A stretch of 9,498 nt of DNA from Elusimicrobia bacterium RIFCSPLOWO2_01_FULL_54_10 (GTDB taxonomy: Bacteria; Elusimicrobiota; Elusimicrobia; 2-02-FULL-39-32), in NCBI GenBank assembly GCA_001799975.1, contig MGUQ01000037.1, forward strand, positions 1,561-11,058, read 5' to 3'. Below the pieces are notes generated by a model, which was given only the letters and a program-made list of their open reading frames with translations, searched no databases and was not told the DNA's origin. Below, piece by piece: positions 1 through 6,794 of this stretch; the stretch's first letter is position 1, and every line of letters begins with the position of its first letter. The translations under genes and the position numbers were made by a program.

Positions 1-337
1 TGGGGACTTTATTGACGGGATCCTCATTTTTCGGGTAGTGGTGTTTCAACGGGTGAGGAATGGTCCGGTTCTTGATCAAATTGCCGGATAAGTCGGAGCC
101 GATCACAAAAAGATCGGCCTGCACCTTTTCCAGAATGGTCTTGAAAGTTTCCCGCATTTCCTTCGAGTCAGAGTCCTTAAGGATATATTCCGTGAGCGAC
201 AGGAGAAATCCCATGAAAGAGTTCAGTTCGTCCAGAGAACCTATGGCCTCGATCCGAAAGGAATGTTTGGTGAGGCGTCCGCCGCCGAGCATTCCGGTGG
301 TCTTGGAGTCTCCGGAACGGGTGTAAATCCTGGCCAC
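1..337 (-). CDS. PduO-type cob(I)alamin adenosyltransferase, N-terminal part (cut by window edge)
   Basis: Translating the minus strand from a GTG at 337 gives an uninterrupted reading frame of 112 codons that runs off the left edge. It opens MARIYTRSGDSKTTGMLGGG and continues through RIEAIGSLDELNSFMG and later VQADLFVIGSDL. This is the ATP-binding N-terminus and first helices of the PduO/MMAB family of ATP:cob(I)alamin adenosyltransferases: the TRxGD-xxTTG phosphate loop, the R-x-E-A-x-G block and the DELNS helix are all present. The enzyme transfers the adenosyl group of ATP to cob(I)alamin to make adenosylcobalamin in the cytoplasm. The GTG lies 11 bp after the stop of the ferredoxin-DUF4346 gene, so the two are very probably cotranscribed. 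No Shine-Dalgarno is visible before it, but the family motif begins immediately, which fixes the start. The C-terminal half is outside the window, so its integrity cannot be judged. Confidence 0.87.
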   Translation of the reverse strand, partial: MARIYTRSGDSKTTGMLGGGRLTKHSFRIEAIGSLDELNSFMGFLLSLTEYILKDSDSKEMRETFKTILEKVQADLFVIGSDLSGNLIKNRTIPHPLKHHYPKNEDPVNKVP

Positions 338-348
338 GGGGAAGAGTT

Positions 349-960
349 TTAAGGAAGCGGATCGTCCTGCACATAGGGCAGGTTTTTTTTCATCGCGATC
401 TCGGCTTTCATGAGCTCATTGCCCACATAAGCCGCGTGCTGAAAAGTGGAGACCAGTTTTTCTCTCATGATGGTGTTATAAATTTCCTCGGAATTTGAGC
501 CTTCGATGACGAATTTCAGGGCGTGATCTTCTCCGTAATATCTTGCGCGGATCATTTGCTCCTCCGGGAAAATCTTGACTGTAAAGAACCCCTTGGGGTC
601 CATTTGCCACTCTTTACGCGAATCGTAATGAGCCCGGATGACGGGAACATTATCTTTGTCCTTTTCTTTGGTGGGATTGATGTTCAAGACGCTCTTGGCC
701 GTATCAAAGTCGAGGACATCGATTGCATAAACAGGACAAATAAGCGCGGACTCCTTGTAAGACTTTAATTCATTTTCGTCAATCACCCGCGTGAATAATT
801 TAGGATCATGGCTGCTTTGAGCCCCATTTCTTAAAACCGCTTTATTATCCGAATCCTTTTTCCATAATTCGGGATGAATTCCCATGCATTTTAATGCGCC
901 AGTACAAGTTTCACGGTTATAAGAAACCACATATTTTTTCTTCACAGTAGTTTCTTCCAA
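349..960 (-). CDS. Three-cysteine ferredoxin domain fused to a DUF4346-like domain
   Basis: This 203-residue protein has two parts. Residues about 8-85 look like a mono-cluster ferredoxin: C19-x5-C25 and then C75-P, with A22 at the position that carries Cys or Asp in [4Fe-4S] ferredoxins. Three cysteines with CxxAxxC resemble the [3Fe-4S] ferredoxins of actinobacterial type, so a 3Fe-4S (or labile 4Fe-4S) cluster is likely. Residues about 112-203 (W118, D121-P-K-G, E159-I-Y, H175-A-A-Y, G180-x-E-L-x-K-A-E, Y196-V-Q-D) resemble DUF4346, a domain I associate with pterin- or corrinoid-related methyltransferase proteins such as MtrA. That assignment is from memory. The start is a TTG one base after the upstream pfpI-like stop, with GGAG at 971-968 spaced 7 nt; a GTG at 945 is an alternative. 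The downstream neighbour is a corrinoid adenosyltransferase, suggesting a role in corrinoid reduction or one-carbon metabolism (inference). Confidence 0.8.
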   Translation of the reverse strand: MEETTVKKKYVVSYNRETCTGALKCMGIHPELWKKDSDNKAVLRNGAQSSHDPKLFTRVIDENELKSYKESALICPVYAIDVLDFDTAKSVLNINPTKEKDKDNVPVIRAHYDSRKEWQMDPKGFFTVKIFPEEQMIRARYYGEDHALKFVIEGSNSEEIYNTIMREKLVSTFQHAAYVGNELMKAEIAMKKNLPYVQDDPLP

Positions 961-961
961 A

Positions 962-1486
962 TTAATTCTCCATGAGGTTCAAAATGATTTCTCGGCAAAA
1001 AGCGGGCAAATCATCCGGCGTTCTGGAGGTGATAAGGTTTTTGTCCACTTGCACTTCCCGGTCCACGTATTTGGCCCCCGCATGGATCAGATCGTCCTTG
1101 ATGGCGGAAAATCCCGTGACGGTGCGCCCTTTCAAGATCCCAGCAGAGGCCAGCACCCAGCCGCCGTGGCAGATGCAGGCCACGGTTTTGCCGGCGGAGT
1201 TCATTTCGCGCACCAGCATGAGCACGGATGCGTGCCGCCTTAAAAAATCAGGCGCCCAGCCGCCCGGAATCACCAAGGCGTCCAGGTTTGCGGCTTTGAG
1301 CTTGCCTGCGGTGGTTTGAGGCGTCACCGGATAGCCGTACTTGCCCTGATAGGACGCCGCGGTGCCCGTGCCCGCAAAAACGACAGAAGCGCCTTCTTCA
1401 AGCAGTCGAAAATAGGGAACCCAGACTTCCATGTCCTGGTAGTGATGCTCCACAAGTATGGCGACTTTTTTTCCCTTGAGCTTCAC
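962..1486 (-). CDS. DJ-1/PfpI family protein (PfpI-like)
   Basis: The 174-residue product matches the bacterial PfpI/YhbO branch of the DJ-1 superfamily along its full length, which is the usual length. Visible landmarks are the N-terminal strand KVAILVE, an acidic residue at E20 in the region of the family's conserved Glu, the G75-G76 turn (VIPGGWAPDFLRR), the nucleophile elbow C106-H107-G108-G109, and the C-terminal block SAIKDDL...LITSRTPDDLPAFCR. Family members have been described as glyoxalase/deglycase-like stress proteins or as proteases; which activity applies here cannot be told. The start is GTG at 1486, whose GTGA overlaps the TGA of the metallo-beta-lactamase gene by 4 nt. A GAGG lies 8-9 nt upstream, giving translational coupling. 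Pairing with a glyoxalase-II-like hydrolase suggests a shared role in reactive carbonyl or sulfur detoxification (inference). Confidence 0.9.
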   Translation of the reverse strand: MKLKGKKVAILVEHHYQDMEVWVPYFRLLEEGASVVFAGTGTAASYQGKYGYPVTPQTTAGKLKAANLDALVIPGGWAPDFLRRHASVLMLVREMNSAGKTVACICHGGWVLASAGILKGRTVTGFSAIKDDLIHAGAKYVDREVQVDKNLITSRTPDDLPAFCREIILNLMEN

Positions 1487-2187
1487 AGGCCGGACCTCAC
1501 AGATGCGCCCACTAAGCCCAGGAAAGCATCCTTGGAAGTGCAGAGCAGGTAAGGATTTTTAATTTTTTCATCTTTCATGCTGGATTGAGGCAAATCTCCA
1601 TAAAAATGTCCGGGGAAAACCATCGTGTCATCCGGCAGTTTGGCAAGCACATGGGTGAGGGACTCAAAAAGTTTTTCAGGATCTCCCCCGGGCAGGTCGC
1701 TCCGGCCGCAGCCGCGGACAAAAAGCGTGTCGCCCGAAAGCAAGCGATTGCCCGCCAAAAAACACTGGGAGCCGGGCGTGTGGCCCGGGGTGTGAAGGCA
1801 GGTGAGTTCCACATTGCCGATTTTTACTTTGTCGCCCGAACGCACCTTGCGCGTGTTGGAGGCGGGGAACCGGCCAAAAAGGGATTCGCCGTGAGCGCCC
1901 AGGGATTCCGTAAATTCAGCTTCATCGGCGTTGACATAAATGGGAACGTCCGCGCGGGCCAGAAGGTCTTCAATGCCGTTGCAGTGGTCATAATGAGCGT
2001 GGGACACGAGCGCCCCCGTGATTTTCAAATTTTCCTTTTCAGCGGCTTTAAAAAGCGTGTCGATCTGCCAGGCGGGATCCACCAAAAAAACTTCGCGGCT
2101 TTTTGCGTCGCCCACAAAATAAACGAAGTTAGCCATGGGGCCAACTTCGATTTGGCGGAAAATTAAATCAGGCGGAGTGCTCGGCAC
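1483..2187 (-). CDS. Metallo-beta-lactamase-fold hydrolase, glyoxalase II-like
   Basis: The 234-residue protein has a full set of MBL-fold motifs: H63-x-H65-x-D67-H68 (SHAHYDHCNG), H136 in TPGHTPGS, D153 in SGDTLF, and H194 in VFPGH. The segment CGRSDLPGGDPEKL after motif 4 is typical of the small MBL hydrolases called glyoxalase II-like or YcbL-like. Retention of D67 and H68 along with the other ligands is compatible with a two-metal hydrolase; a one-iron persulfide dioxygenase cannot be strictly excluded. The longest start is a GTG at 2187, inside the 3' end of the dksA-like gene (20 bp overlap). No Shine-Dalgarno is seen, and the family usually begins close to the IFRQIEVGPM segment (residue 9 onward), so the real start may be a few codons downstream or depend on coupling. 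It overlaps the pfpI-like gene by 4 nt at its 3' end. Confidence 0.9.
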   Translation of the reverse strand: MPSTPPDLIFRQIEVGPMANFVYFVGDAKSREVFLVDPAWQIDTLFKAAEKENLKITGALVSHAHYDHCNGIEDLLARADVPIYVNADEAEFTESLGAHGESLFGRFPASNTRKVRSGDKVKIGNVELTCLHTPGHTPGSQCFLAGNRLLSGDTLFVRGCGRSDLPGGDPEKLFESLTHVLAKLPDDTMVFPGHFYGDLPQSSMKDEKIKNPYLLCTSKDAFLGLVGASVRSGL

Positions 2188-2533
2188 GGGATTGGCATGA
2201 GATGCAATACCGGGCCCAGGGCATGGCTTTCAAGCGCGGCGAAGAAATGGCTTTTCGGCAGGATTCGCAGATGCCGAAATCTCCTTTCTCGATTTTTCTC
2301 AACGCCGCCTCGATATCATCCAGAATGACGCGCTCGCTGTCCTCCATTTCGAACAGGAGCTCGCGCTCGAAAGTTTGGCTGGCCACGTCGGCTTCATCGC
2401 CCACGTCGTTCGAGAGGGTCTTTTCGTTGTGCGTGACCATTTTCAGGATAATATCGCGCTTTTTTTCCAGGACGTCCTGAAAGCGCTTGAACGAATTTGA
2501 CGAAACTTTTCTAACAGTAGTTTTCTTCTTCAT
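2168..2533 (-). CDS. DksA/TraR-family zinc-finger transcription factor
   Basis: The 121-residue product is a short DksA-like protein. It has a predicted coiled-coil hairpin (about residues 15-83) with the acidic tip motif D46-x-x-D49-x-A51, matching the DxxDxA tip that DksA inserts into the RNA polymerase secondary channel. A C4 zinc finger follows: C89-x2-C92 and C110-x2-C113, with the GDFGICESC signature. A basic, Lys-rich N-terminus precedes it. By family, it would bind RNA polymerase and modulate promoter kinetics, often together with (p)ppGpp. The ATG at 2533 has the clearest ribosome binding site in the operon, AAGGAG at 2544-2539 with a 5-nt spacer, in a 25-bp gap after the decarboxylase gene. 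That suggests independent and efficient translation. Full DksA is about 150 residues, so this belongs to the shorter YocK/TraR-like group. Confidence 0.92.
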   Translation of the reverse strand: MKKKTTVRKVSSNSFKRFQDVLEKKRDIILKMVTHNEKTLSNDVGDEADVASQTFERELLFEMEDSERVILDDIEAALRKIEKGDFGICESCRKAISSPRLKAMPWARYCISCQSRAEHSA

Positions 2534-2558
2534 GGCAGCTCCTTCGGTTTAGTAAAAA

Positions 2559-4010
2559 TCAGCCGACAACTTTGACGGTGCGCAGGGTGTCCGTTTCCTG
2601 TCCGCTCACCCGCAATTCCTTCTGCGACAGGTTCATGAGGTAATCGCAGATTTCGCCCGTGATGCGCTCGCCCGGGATCAAGACCGGGATGCCGGGCGGA
2701 TACGGGGTGAGCGTCTGCGCGGCGATGTGGCCCGCGGCTTTTGTCAACGGCACTCGTTTGGTTTTTTTCGACAGAAACACTTCCCTGGGCATCATCACCA
2801 TTTCGGTGGAGAGCGAAGGGATTTGCAAAATCCAGTTTTTGGCCTCGCCGTGATATTTGTGGTCGATGTCGGTCAGTGCGCGGGTCAGCGCCTCCACGTC
2901 GGTGCGCTCCGTGCCCACGCCCATGATGGCGATCAGATTGAAAAGATCCGCGGCGTCAACCTGGATATTATATTCTTTTGCGAGAATCGCATCCACTTCT
3001 TTTCCGGAAAACCCGCTCTTGGTGACGTTGATGGTGAGCTTGGTTACGTCCAGGTCATAGCCGCGGGCCTGGATTTCCTTGCGCGTGAAGGAAAAAAAGT
3101 GCCGCGTGGTGTTGATGCGCTTGCGGCCTTCCTCCGCCATTTTGATGACGCGCTCGAAAAAGGTCTCGCCGTGCAGAACAGCCTGTCGGCGGGCCAGGTC
3201 GATGGAGGCTAAAATCAGATAATTGGGGCTGGTGGTCTGGAGCATGGAGATCACTTTGCGCACGCGGTTGGGGTCCAGCAGTTCGGAATTGAAGTGCAGC
3301 ACGGAGCCCTGGGAGAGGGCGGAGAGGATTTTGTGCGTGGACTGCACGCACATGTCGGCTCCGGCTTCCACGGCGGAAATGGGCAGGTCTTCGTGAAATT
3401 TCAAGTGCGGGCCGTGGGCTTCGTCCACCAGAAGCACTTTGCCGTAGCGGTGCACGATTTCAGAAATCTTCACCAGGTCCGCCGTCACGCCGTTGTAGGT
3501 GGGGCTGGTCACAAAGACCGCCTTGGCTTCGGGGAACTGGATCATGGCCTGCTCGATCTGGTCCGGCGTCGGATCGAAAAGGATGTCCAGGTTTTGGTCC
3601 ACCTTGGGCTGGATCCAGATGGGCCAGATGCCTGCCAGAATGATGCCTGCCAAAATGGACTTGTGCGCGTTGCGCGAGACGATGACGGAATCCCCCGGGC
3701 TGCAGGCGGTCATGAGCATGGCCTGGTTGCCCACAGTCGAACCATTCACGAGAAAGAAGGAGTGTTCCACGCCGTAGGCCTCGGCCATAAGCGTTTGCGC
3801 CTTCTTGATGGAGGAGACGGGGTCATGCAGGGAATCCACTTCGGGGAAGACCGTGACGTCAAAATAAAATGCGGATTTTCCAACCAAGCCGCGCAGACGG
3901 GGGTCGATTCCCCGCCCATTCTTGTGCCCCGGGGTGTGGAAAGAGATGACTTTTCGCCTGGAGCGAGCGTAAAGGTTCTCAAAAATGGGTGCGCGCGCTT
4001 GCCTGTTCAT
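2559..4010 (-). CDS. PLP-dependent Orn/Lys/Arg decarboxylase (biosynthetic, fold type I)
   Basis: The 483-residue protein has the layout of the short YaaO/SpeA-type Orn/Lys/Arg decarboxylases. Residues 23-32 carry the family opening (FHTPGHKNG). Residues 89-96 (NGSTVGNQ) form the phosphate-binding region. D196-E-A-H199-G holds the Asp that contacts the pyridine nitrogen. S224-T-H-K227 supplies the Schiff-base lysine. The C-terminal domain (about 370-483) includes the TPYPPGIPVLIPGE motif seen across the family. It decarboxylates arginine, lysine or ornithine to agmatine, cadaverine or putrescine; the substrate cannot be read from sequence alone. Its ATG at 4010 overlaps the TGA of the aminopropyltransferase gene (ATGA), so the two are translationally coupled. 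With speD and the aminopropyltransferase it forms a polyamine operon, supplying the amine acceptor. Confidence 0.93.
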   Translation of the reverse strand: MNRQARAPIFENLYARSRRKVISFHTPGHKNGRGIDPRLRGLVGKSAFYFDVTVFPEVDSLHDPVSSIKKAQTLMAEAYGVEHSFFLVNGSTVGNQAMLMTACSPGDSVIVSRNAHKSILAGIILAGIWPIWIQPKVDQNLDILFDPTPDQIEQAMIQFPEAKAVFVTSPTYNGVTADLVKISEIVHRYGKVLLVDEAHGPHLKFHEDLPISAVEAGADMCVQSTHKILSALSQGSVLHFNSELLDPNRVRKVISMLQTTSPNYLILASIDLARRQAVLHGETFFERVIKMAEEGRKRINTTRHFFSFTRKEIQARGYDLDVTKLTINVTKSGFSGKEVDAILAKEYNIQVDAADLFNLIAIMGVGTERTDVEALTRALTDIDHKYHGEAKNWILQIPSLSTEMVMMPREVFLSKKTKRVPLTKAAGHIAAQTLTPYPPGIPVLIPGERITGEICDYLMNLSQKELRVSGQETDTLRTVKVVG

Positions 4011-4930
4011 CGGAATAGATACACCGGCTTGCCCTCCGAAATAACGCCTTTTTCCGCGTCAAGCATTTTTCGCAAGTGCAGAGGAATGCGGAACAGGCCT
4101 TCGTGCGTGGAGCCGTCATAAAAACTTAAAGGGCGCACTCCGCGCGCGCGGAGCCTTTTTTCCGTTTCCCCCGCGGTCAGGCGGAGCGGGTCTTGCGCGG
4201 GGCTTTGGGCGCAGAGCAAAAATGCCCAGGGAACGTCGAAAGAGGGGATGTGGGTCGAATACGAGCGGACGATTGGAAAAACTTTTCGCAGAGTGCTGGA
4301 GAGTTTCAGGTGGAGACCAATCTGAAGAAGGCTGCCTGAGCCCGCCTGTAACACAAAAATGCCGTCCGGCGAGAGCTGCTGCGCGAGCTTGCGGTAAAAT
4401 TCTACCGTGTACAATTCCTGAGCGGGGCCCGCTTCCACGGGAGAAGGCAGGTCCGACACAATGACATCGAATTTTTCTGAAGTTTCTTCCAGATATTTTT
4501 TGGCGTCATCGATGACGACATCCGCGCGCGGACGGTCAAATGCGCCCTGGTGCCAGGAGGTCATGTGCTTTTTGCACCAATCCACCACTTCCCCGTCGAT
4601 ATCCACCATCGTGGCTTTGGTCACCGTGTTGTGTTTCAAAATTTCGCGCAGAGTGGCCCCTTCTCCCCCGCCCAGAATGACCGCTCGGCGCGGGTTGGGA
4701 TGCGTCACAAATGCCGGATGAATGAGCGCTTCATGATAAATGAATTCATCTGATTCGGCGGATTGCAGCTCGCCGTCCAGGATGAGACAGCGCCCGAAAG
4801 AATAGGTGTCCGCAATCATGGCGCTTTGAAATTTTGTTTTTTTCTTCACGAGGATTTTTTTCAGGCGGTGGCTGTGGGTTTCGTTGGGGGTGAGGTGTTC
4901 CTTAAACCACAGATCGGCGCGCGCGGCCAT
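4007..4930 (-). CDS. speE: Polyamine aminopropyltransferase (spermidine/thermospermine synthase family)
   Basis: The 307-residue product shows the complete aminopropyltransferase fold. It has an N-terminal beta domain (1-60) with LDGELQSAESDEFIYHE, the SAM-type nucleotide loop G87-G-G-E90-G91, acidic residues D110 and D112 for the ribose, D141-D142, and the catalytic-loop aspartate D160 in FDVIVSDLPSP. Residues 163-195 (PVEAGPAQELYTVEFY, GIFVLQAGS) and the HIPSFDVPWAF block look more like thermospermine synthase/ACL5-type and thermophile enzymes than E. coli SpeE. Position 163, normally the second Asp of DxxDP, is serine (codon TCT at 4444-4442). The enzyme transfers aminopropyl from decarboxylated SAM to a diamine, agmatine or spermidine. 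Its ATG shares one base with the speD stop (TAATG), and its stop overlaps the decarboxylase start. The symbol speE is used in the broad sense. Confidence 0.92.
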   Translation of the reverse strand: MAARADLWFKEHLTPNETHSHRLKKILVKKKTKFQSAMIADTYSFGRCLILDGELQSAESDEFIYHEALIHPAFVTHPNPRRAVILGGGEGATLREILKHNTVTKATMVDIDGEVVDWCKKHMTSWHQGAFDRPRADVVIDDAKKYLEETSEKFDVIVSDLPSPVEAGPAQELYTVEFYRKLAQQLSPDGIFVLQAGSGSLLQIGLHLKLSSTLRKVFPIVRSYSTHIPSFDVPWAFLLCAQSPAQDPLRLTAGETEKRLRARGVRPLSFYDGSTHEGLFRIPLHLRKMLDAEKGVISEGKPVYLFR

Positions 4931-5295
4931 TACAGCCTATGACCGCGGTTCAGAATGCCCCGTTTCATTTCCATGGCGGTGGAATGTTTGGCTTTGAGGT
5001 TCTTGTTCAAATATTTGTAGGCGTGCCAGGGGTTCACGGAAGTTCCGCAGGTGTAGATGTCCACGGAGGCCAGGCCATGCTCCGGCCATGTGTGGATGGC
5101 TAAGTGTGATTCTTCGATCACCACCACGCCGGAAATCCCGTGCGGGCTGAAGGTGTGGAAAACGACGTCCACGATGTGCGCTTTGGCCGCGCGCGCCGCT
5201 CCCACAAGGATGCCTTCAATGGTGCTCAGATCCGTGAGCGCCTTGGGATCGCAGCCATAATATTCGACAAGGAGATGCCTCCCGAGAGATTTCAT
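4930..5295 (-). CDS. speD: S-adenosylmethionine decarboxylase proenzyme
   Basis: The 121-residue protein is a class 1B, pyruvoyl-dependent SAM decarboxylase of normal length. Self-cleavage would occur between E62 and S63 in the motif [14 protein letters not shown], turning S63 into the pyruvoyl group. H68 and C83 (YTCG) match the conserved processing His and catalytic acid Cys. It converts SAM to decarboxylated SAM, the aminopropyl donor for the downstream enzyme. This is the first gene of the long minus-strand operon. The ATG at 5295 has no Shine-Dalgarno before it (an A/T run). It follows a near-consensus promoter whose expected transcript start would leave a leader of only about 17 nt. Confidence 0.95.
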   Translation of the reverse strand: MKSLGRHLLVEYYGCDPKALTDLSTIEGILVGAARAAKAHIVDVVFHTFSPHGISGVVVIEESHLAIHTWPEHGLASVDIYTCGTSVNPWHAYKYLNKNLKAKHSTAMEMKRGILNRGHRL

Positions 5296-5319
5296 AAAAT
5301 TTTTTTGCGAGTATCGTAA

Positions 5320-5347
5320 ATTATAGGTTTTTTATGAGTGAAGTCAA
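5320..5347 (-). promoter_or_regulatory. Sigma70-type promoter of the speD operon
   Basis: On the minus strand, TTGACT (5347-5342) is followed by a 16-bp spacer and a perfect TATAAT (5325-5320). Initiation is expected near 5313, about 17 nt before the speD ATG. It is the only strong promoter found upstream of the eight-gene minus-strand run, so it probably drives most or all of it. Confidence 0.75.
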
Positions 5348-5362
5348 GGAAAAAAATGATAC

Positions 5363-5368
5363 GATAAT
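5363..5368 (+). promoter_or_regulatory. Possible -10 box for the glycosyltransferase gene
   Basis: GATAAT lies 9 bp before the ATG at 5378. Initiation from it would give an almost leaderless transcript, and there is no Shine-Dalgarno. No convincing -35 box is present at 16-18 bp, so this is a weak call. Confidence 0.35.
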
Positions 5369-5377
5369 TTCCTCATC

Positions 5378-6538
5378 ATGAAAAAAATCGCCGTGATTCA
5401 TCACAGTAATCAGTTCGGGCTGGGCGGCACCGAAAAAGACATGCTTTTGTTCCTCAAATACATGGACAAGAGCGTTTTTGATGTCCATGCCATCGCCCGC
5501 AAACATCCGGTTCCGCTTCACAGGGTTTATTTGGACCGCATCCGCGGCGCCATGGGCAGCCGCAAAGCGCGTTACCGCCTGGAACAATACCGCGTGAGCT
5601 CCATCCGCGCCCCGGACTTTGTGAGAGAACTTGGCGAAGAGCGCGTTCATTACTACACTCCGGGATCTTTGGCGCCCTTGCTGAAAAAACTTTCTCCTCA
5701 AATCCTTCATGTTCACCATAGCGGAGTGTCTGAGCCGCCCATCAGCAGTCCGGATGCGGTGGGTCACATTCCCTTAATCTTCACGATCAACGGGTTCGGA
5801 TTTCAGGACACAACCGAACATGATAAGCGCGTCAACAAAATTCTCTTCCCCTCTTATTTTATTCAAGAAAAGGTGGCGCTCTGGGGCAAGAACGACCCGC
5901 GCTGCGGCGTGCTCTACTGTCCCATTGAGAAGCCGCATTCCAACGGAAATTTGCGAGCCGAGCTTTCTATTAAGGAAAACATTTTTGTGATCGGGCGCGT
6001 GGGTAGGAATGCTGATGATATTCATGATCCCATTTCGCTCAAGGCTTATAAGAAAATTGAAAACGAAAATACATTATTTTTGGCTCTGGCCCCCCCGCCC
6101 AACATGGTGCGGGATGCAAAAGAATTGGGAATCAAGAACATTCGTTTTCTGGAGCCCACAGTTGATGAAGTCTGGCTCTCAAAATTTTATAACACGATCG
6201 ATGTGCTGGCGCATGCCCGCACGGACGGCGAGACATTCGGCTGCGTGATTGCTGAGGCCATGATCCATGCCAGGCCCGTGGTGACGCATCTCTCGCACCT
6301 GCGCAACGCCCAGGCTGAGCTTGTTCAAGACGGGATTTCAGGCTTTGTGGCGCCCCAGCACGATTTTAAGGCCTATGCAGGACATTTGAGAACTCTGATG
6401 AGCGACAGACAAAAATGCAAAACCATGGGCCAGGCGGCCCTCAAACGCGCCCTGGAGAACTTTGAGGCGGGTTTAATTACAAAGAAGCTGGAAAAAATGT
6501 ATTTGGAAGAACTGAAAAAGCGCGGAATCGCTTCTTAA
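5378..6538 (+). CDS. Glycosyltransferase family 4-like protein
   Basis: The 386-residue product has the GT-B layout of GT4-type retaining glycosyltransferases. The N-terminal acceptor domain opens with KKIAVIHHSN and a glycine-rich GLGGTE loop (14-19). A linker around 180-200 leads to a donor-binding domain beginning IFVIGRVGRNADD (202-214). The nucleotide-sugar motif E285-x7-E293 (ETFGCVIAE) follows, then SGFVAP (321-326) and a helical, Lys-rich C-terminus (350-386). It would transfer a sugar from a nucleotide sugar to a lipid, glycan or other acceptor at the cytoplasmic face; donor and acceptor are not predictable. It is transcribed divergently from speD and ends 13 bp from the stop of the antitoxin gene on the opposite strand. 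Its last 35 codons are matched by a paralogous remnant at 7125-7229, so a second related gene once lay nearby. Confidence 0.85.
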   Translation: MKKIAVIHHSNQFGLGGTEKDMLLFLKYMDKSVFDVHAIARKHPVPLHRVYLDRIRGAMGSRKARYRLEQYRVSSIRAPDFVRELGEERVHYYTPGSLAPLLKKLSPQILHVHHSGVSEPPISSPDAVGHIPLIFTINGFGFQDTTEHDKRVNKILFPSYFIQEKVALWGKNDPRCGVLYCPIEKPHSNGNLRAELSIKENIFVIGRVGRNADDIHDPISLKAYKKIENENTLFLALAPPPNMVRDAKELGIKNIRFLEPTVDEVWLSKFYNTIDVLAHARTDGETFGCVIAEAMIHARPVVTHLSHLRNAQAELVQDGISGFVAPQHDFKAYAGHLRTLMSDRQKCKTMGQAALKRALENFEAGLITKKLEKMYLEELKKRGIAS

Positions 6539-6551
6539 TGAGTGGTACGTG

Positions 6552-6794
6552 TTACAGCTCAAGTCTGGCGCGGACAGATTGAAGAGACACAGTCTTTCCC
6601 TTTCTTGCGCGGTTAATCATCTTCCAGAATTTTTCAGACCTCTCAAGCAAGAAGTCTTCAAGATCATCTTCAGTGATGGCTTGTATGGCCGCAACGGGTT
6701 TTCCCCTTCGAGTCACGATTACGATGTCTTTCTTTGCGGCCCTCACTGTCTGAGAGAAGTGGTTTTTTGCCTCAAAAATGGTCACGGTTTTCAT
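6552..6794 (-). CDS. Phd/YefM-family antitoxin
   Basis: The 80-residue protein starts with the Phd/YefM N-terminal fold: MKTVTIFEAKNHFSQTVRAA, a strand, then IVIVTRRGKPVAAI. This is the DNA-binding and dimerisation domain. The C-terminal half (about 42-80) is charged and helical and is expected to wrap the toxin. Antitoxins of this family neutralise the toxin and, alone or with it, repress their own promoter. The ATG overlaps the toxin stop by one base (TGATG). A strong GGAGG at 6809-6805, inside the toxin's last codons, sits 10 nt upstream. The gene converges with the glycosyltransferase gene with only 13 bp between stops, and I see no terminator there. Confidence 0.88.
   Translation of the reverse strand: MKTVTIFEAKNHFSQTVRAAKKDIVIVTRRGKPVAAIQAITEDDLEDFLLERSEKFWKMINRARKGKTVSLQSVRARLEL

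Noticed and set aside
60..326. Plus-strand open frame of 88 codons
   Set aside because: It is antisense to the adenosyltransferase fragment, which has clear family motifs.
1585..2166. Plus-strand open frame of 193 codons opposite the MBL hydrolase
   Set aside because: The minus strand encodes all the MBL metal-binding motifs; the plus-strand product shows no recognisable domain.
3294..4121. Plus-strand open frame of 275 codons with His- and Val-rich product
   Set aside because: It is a mirror of the decarboxylase coding sequence and spans the decarboxylase/aminopropyltransferase junction; no family features.
5321..5767. Minus-strand open frame of 148 codons opposite the glycosyltransferase
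   Set aside because: It is antisense to the conserved N-terminal domain and runs through the speD promoter.
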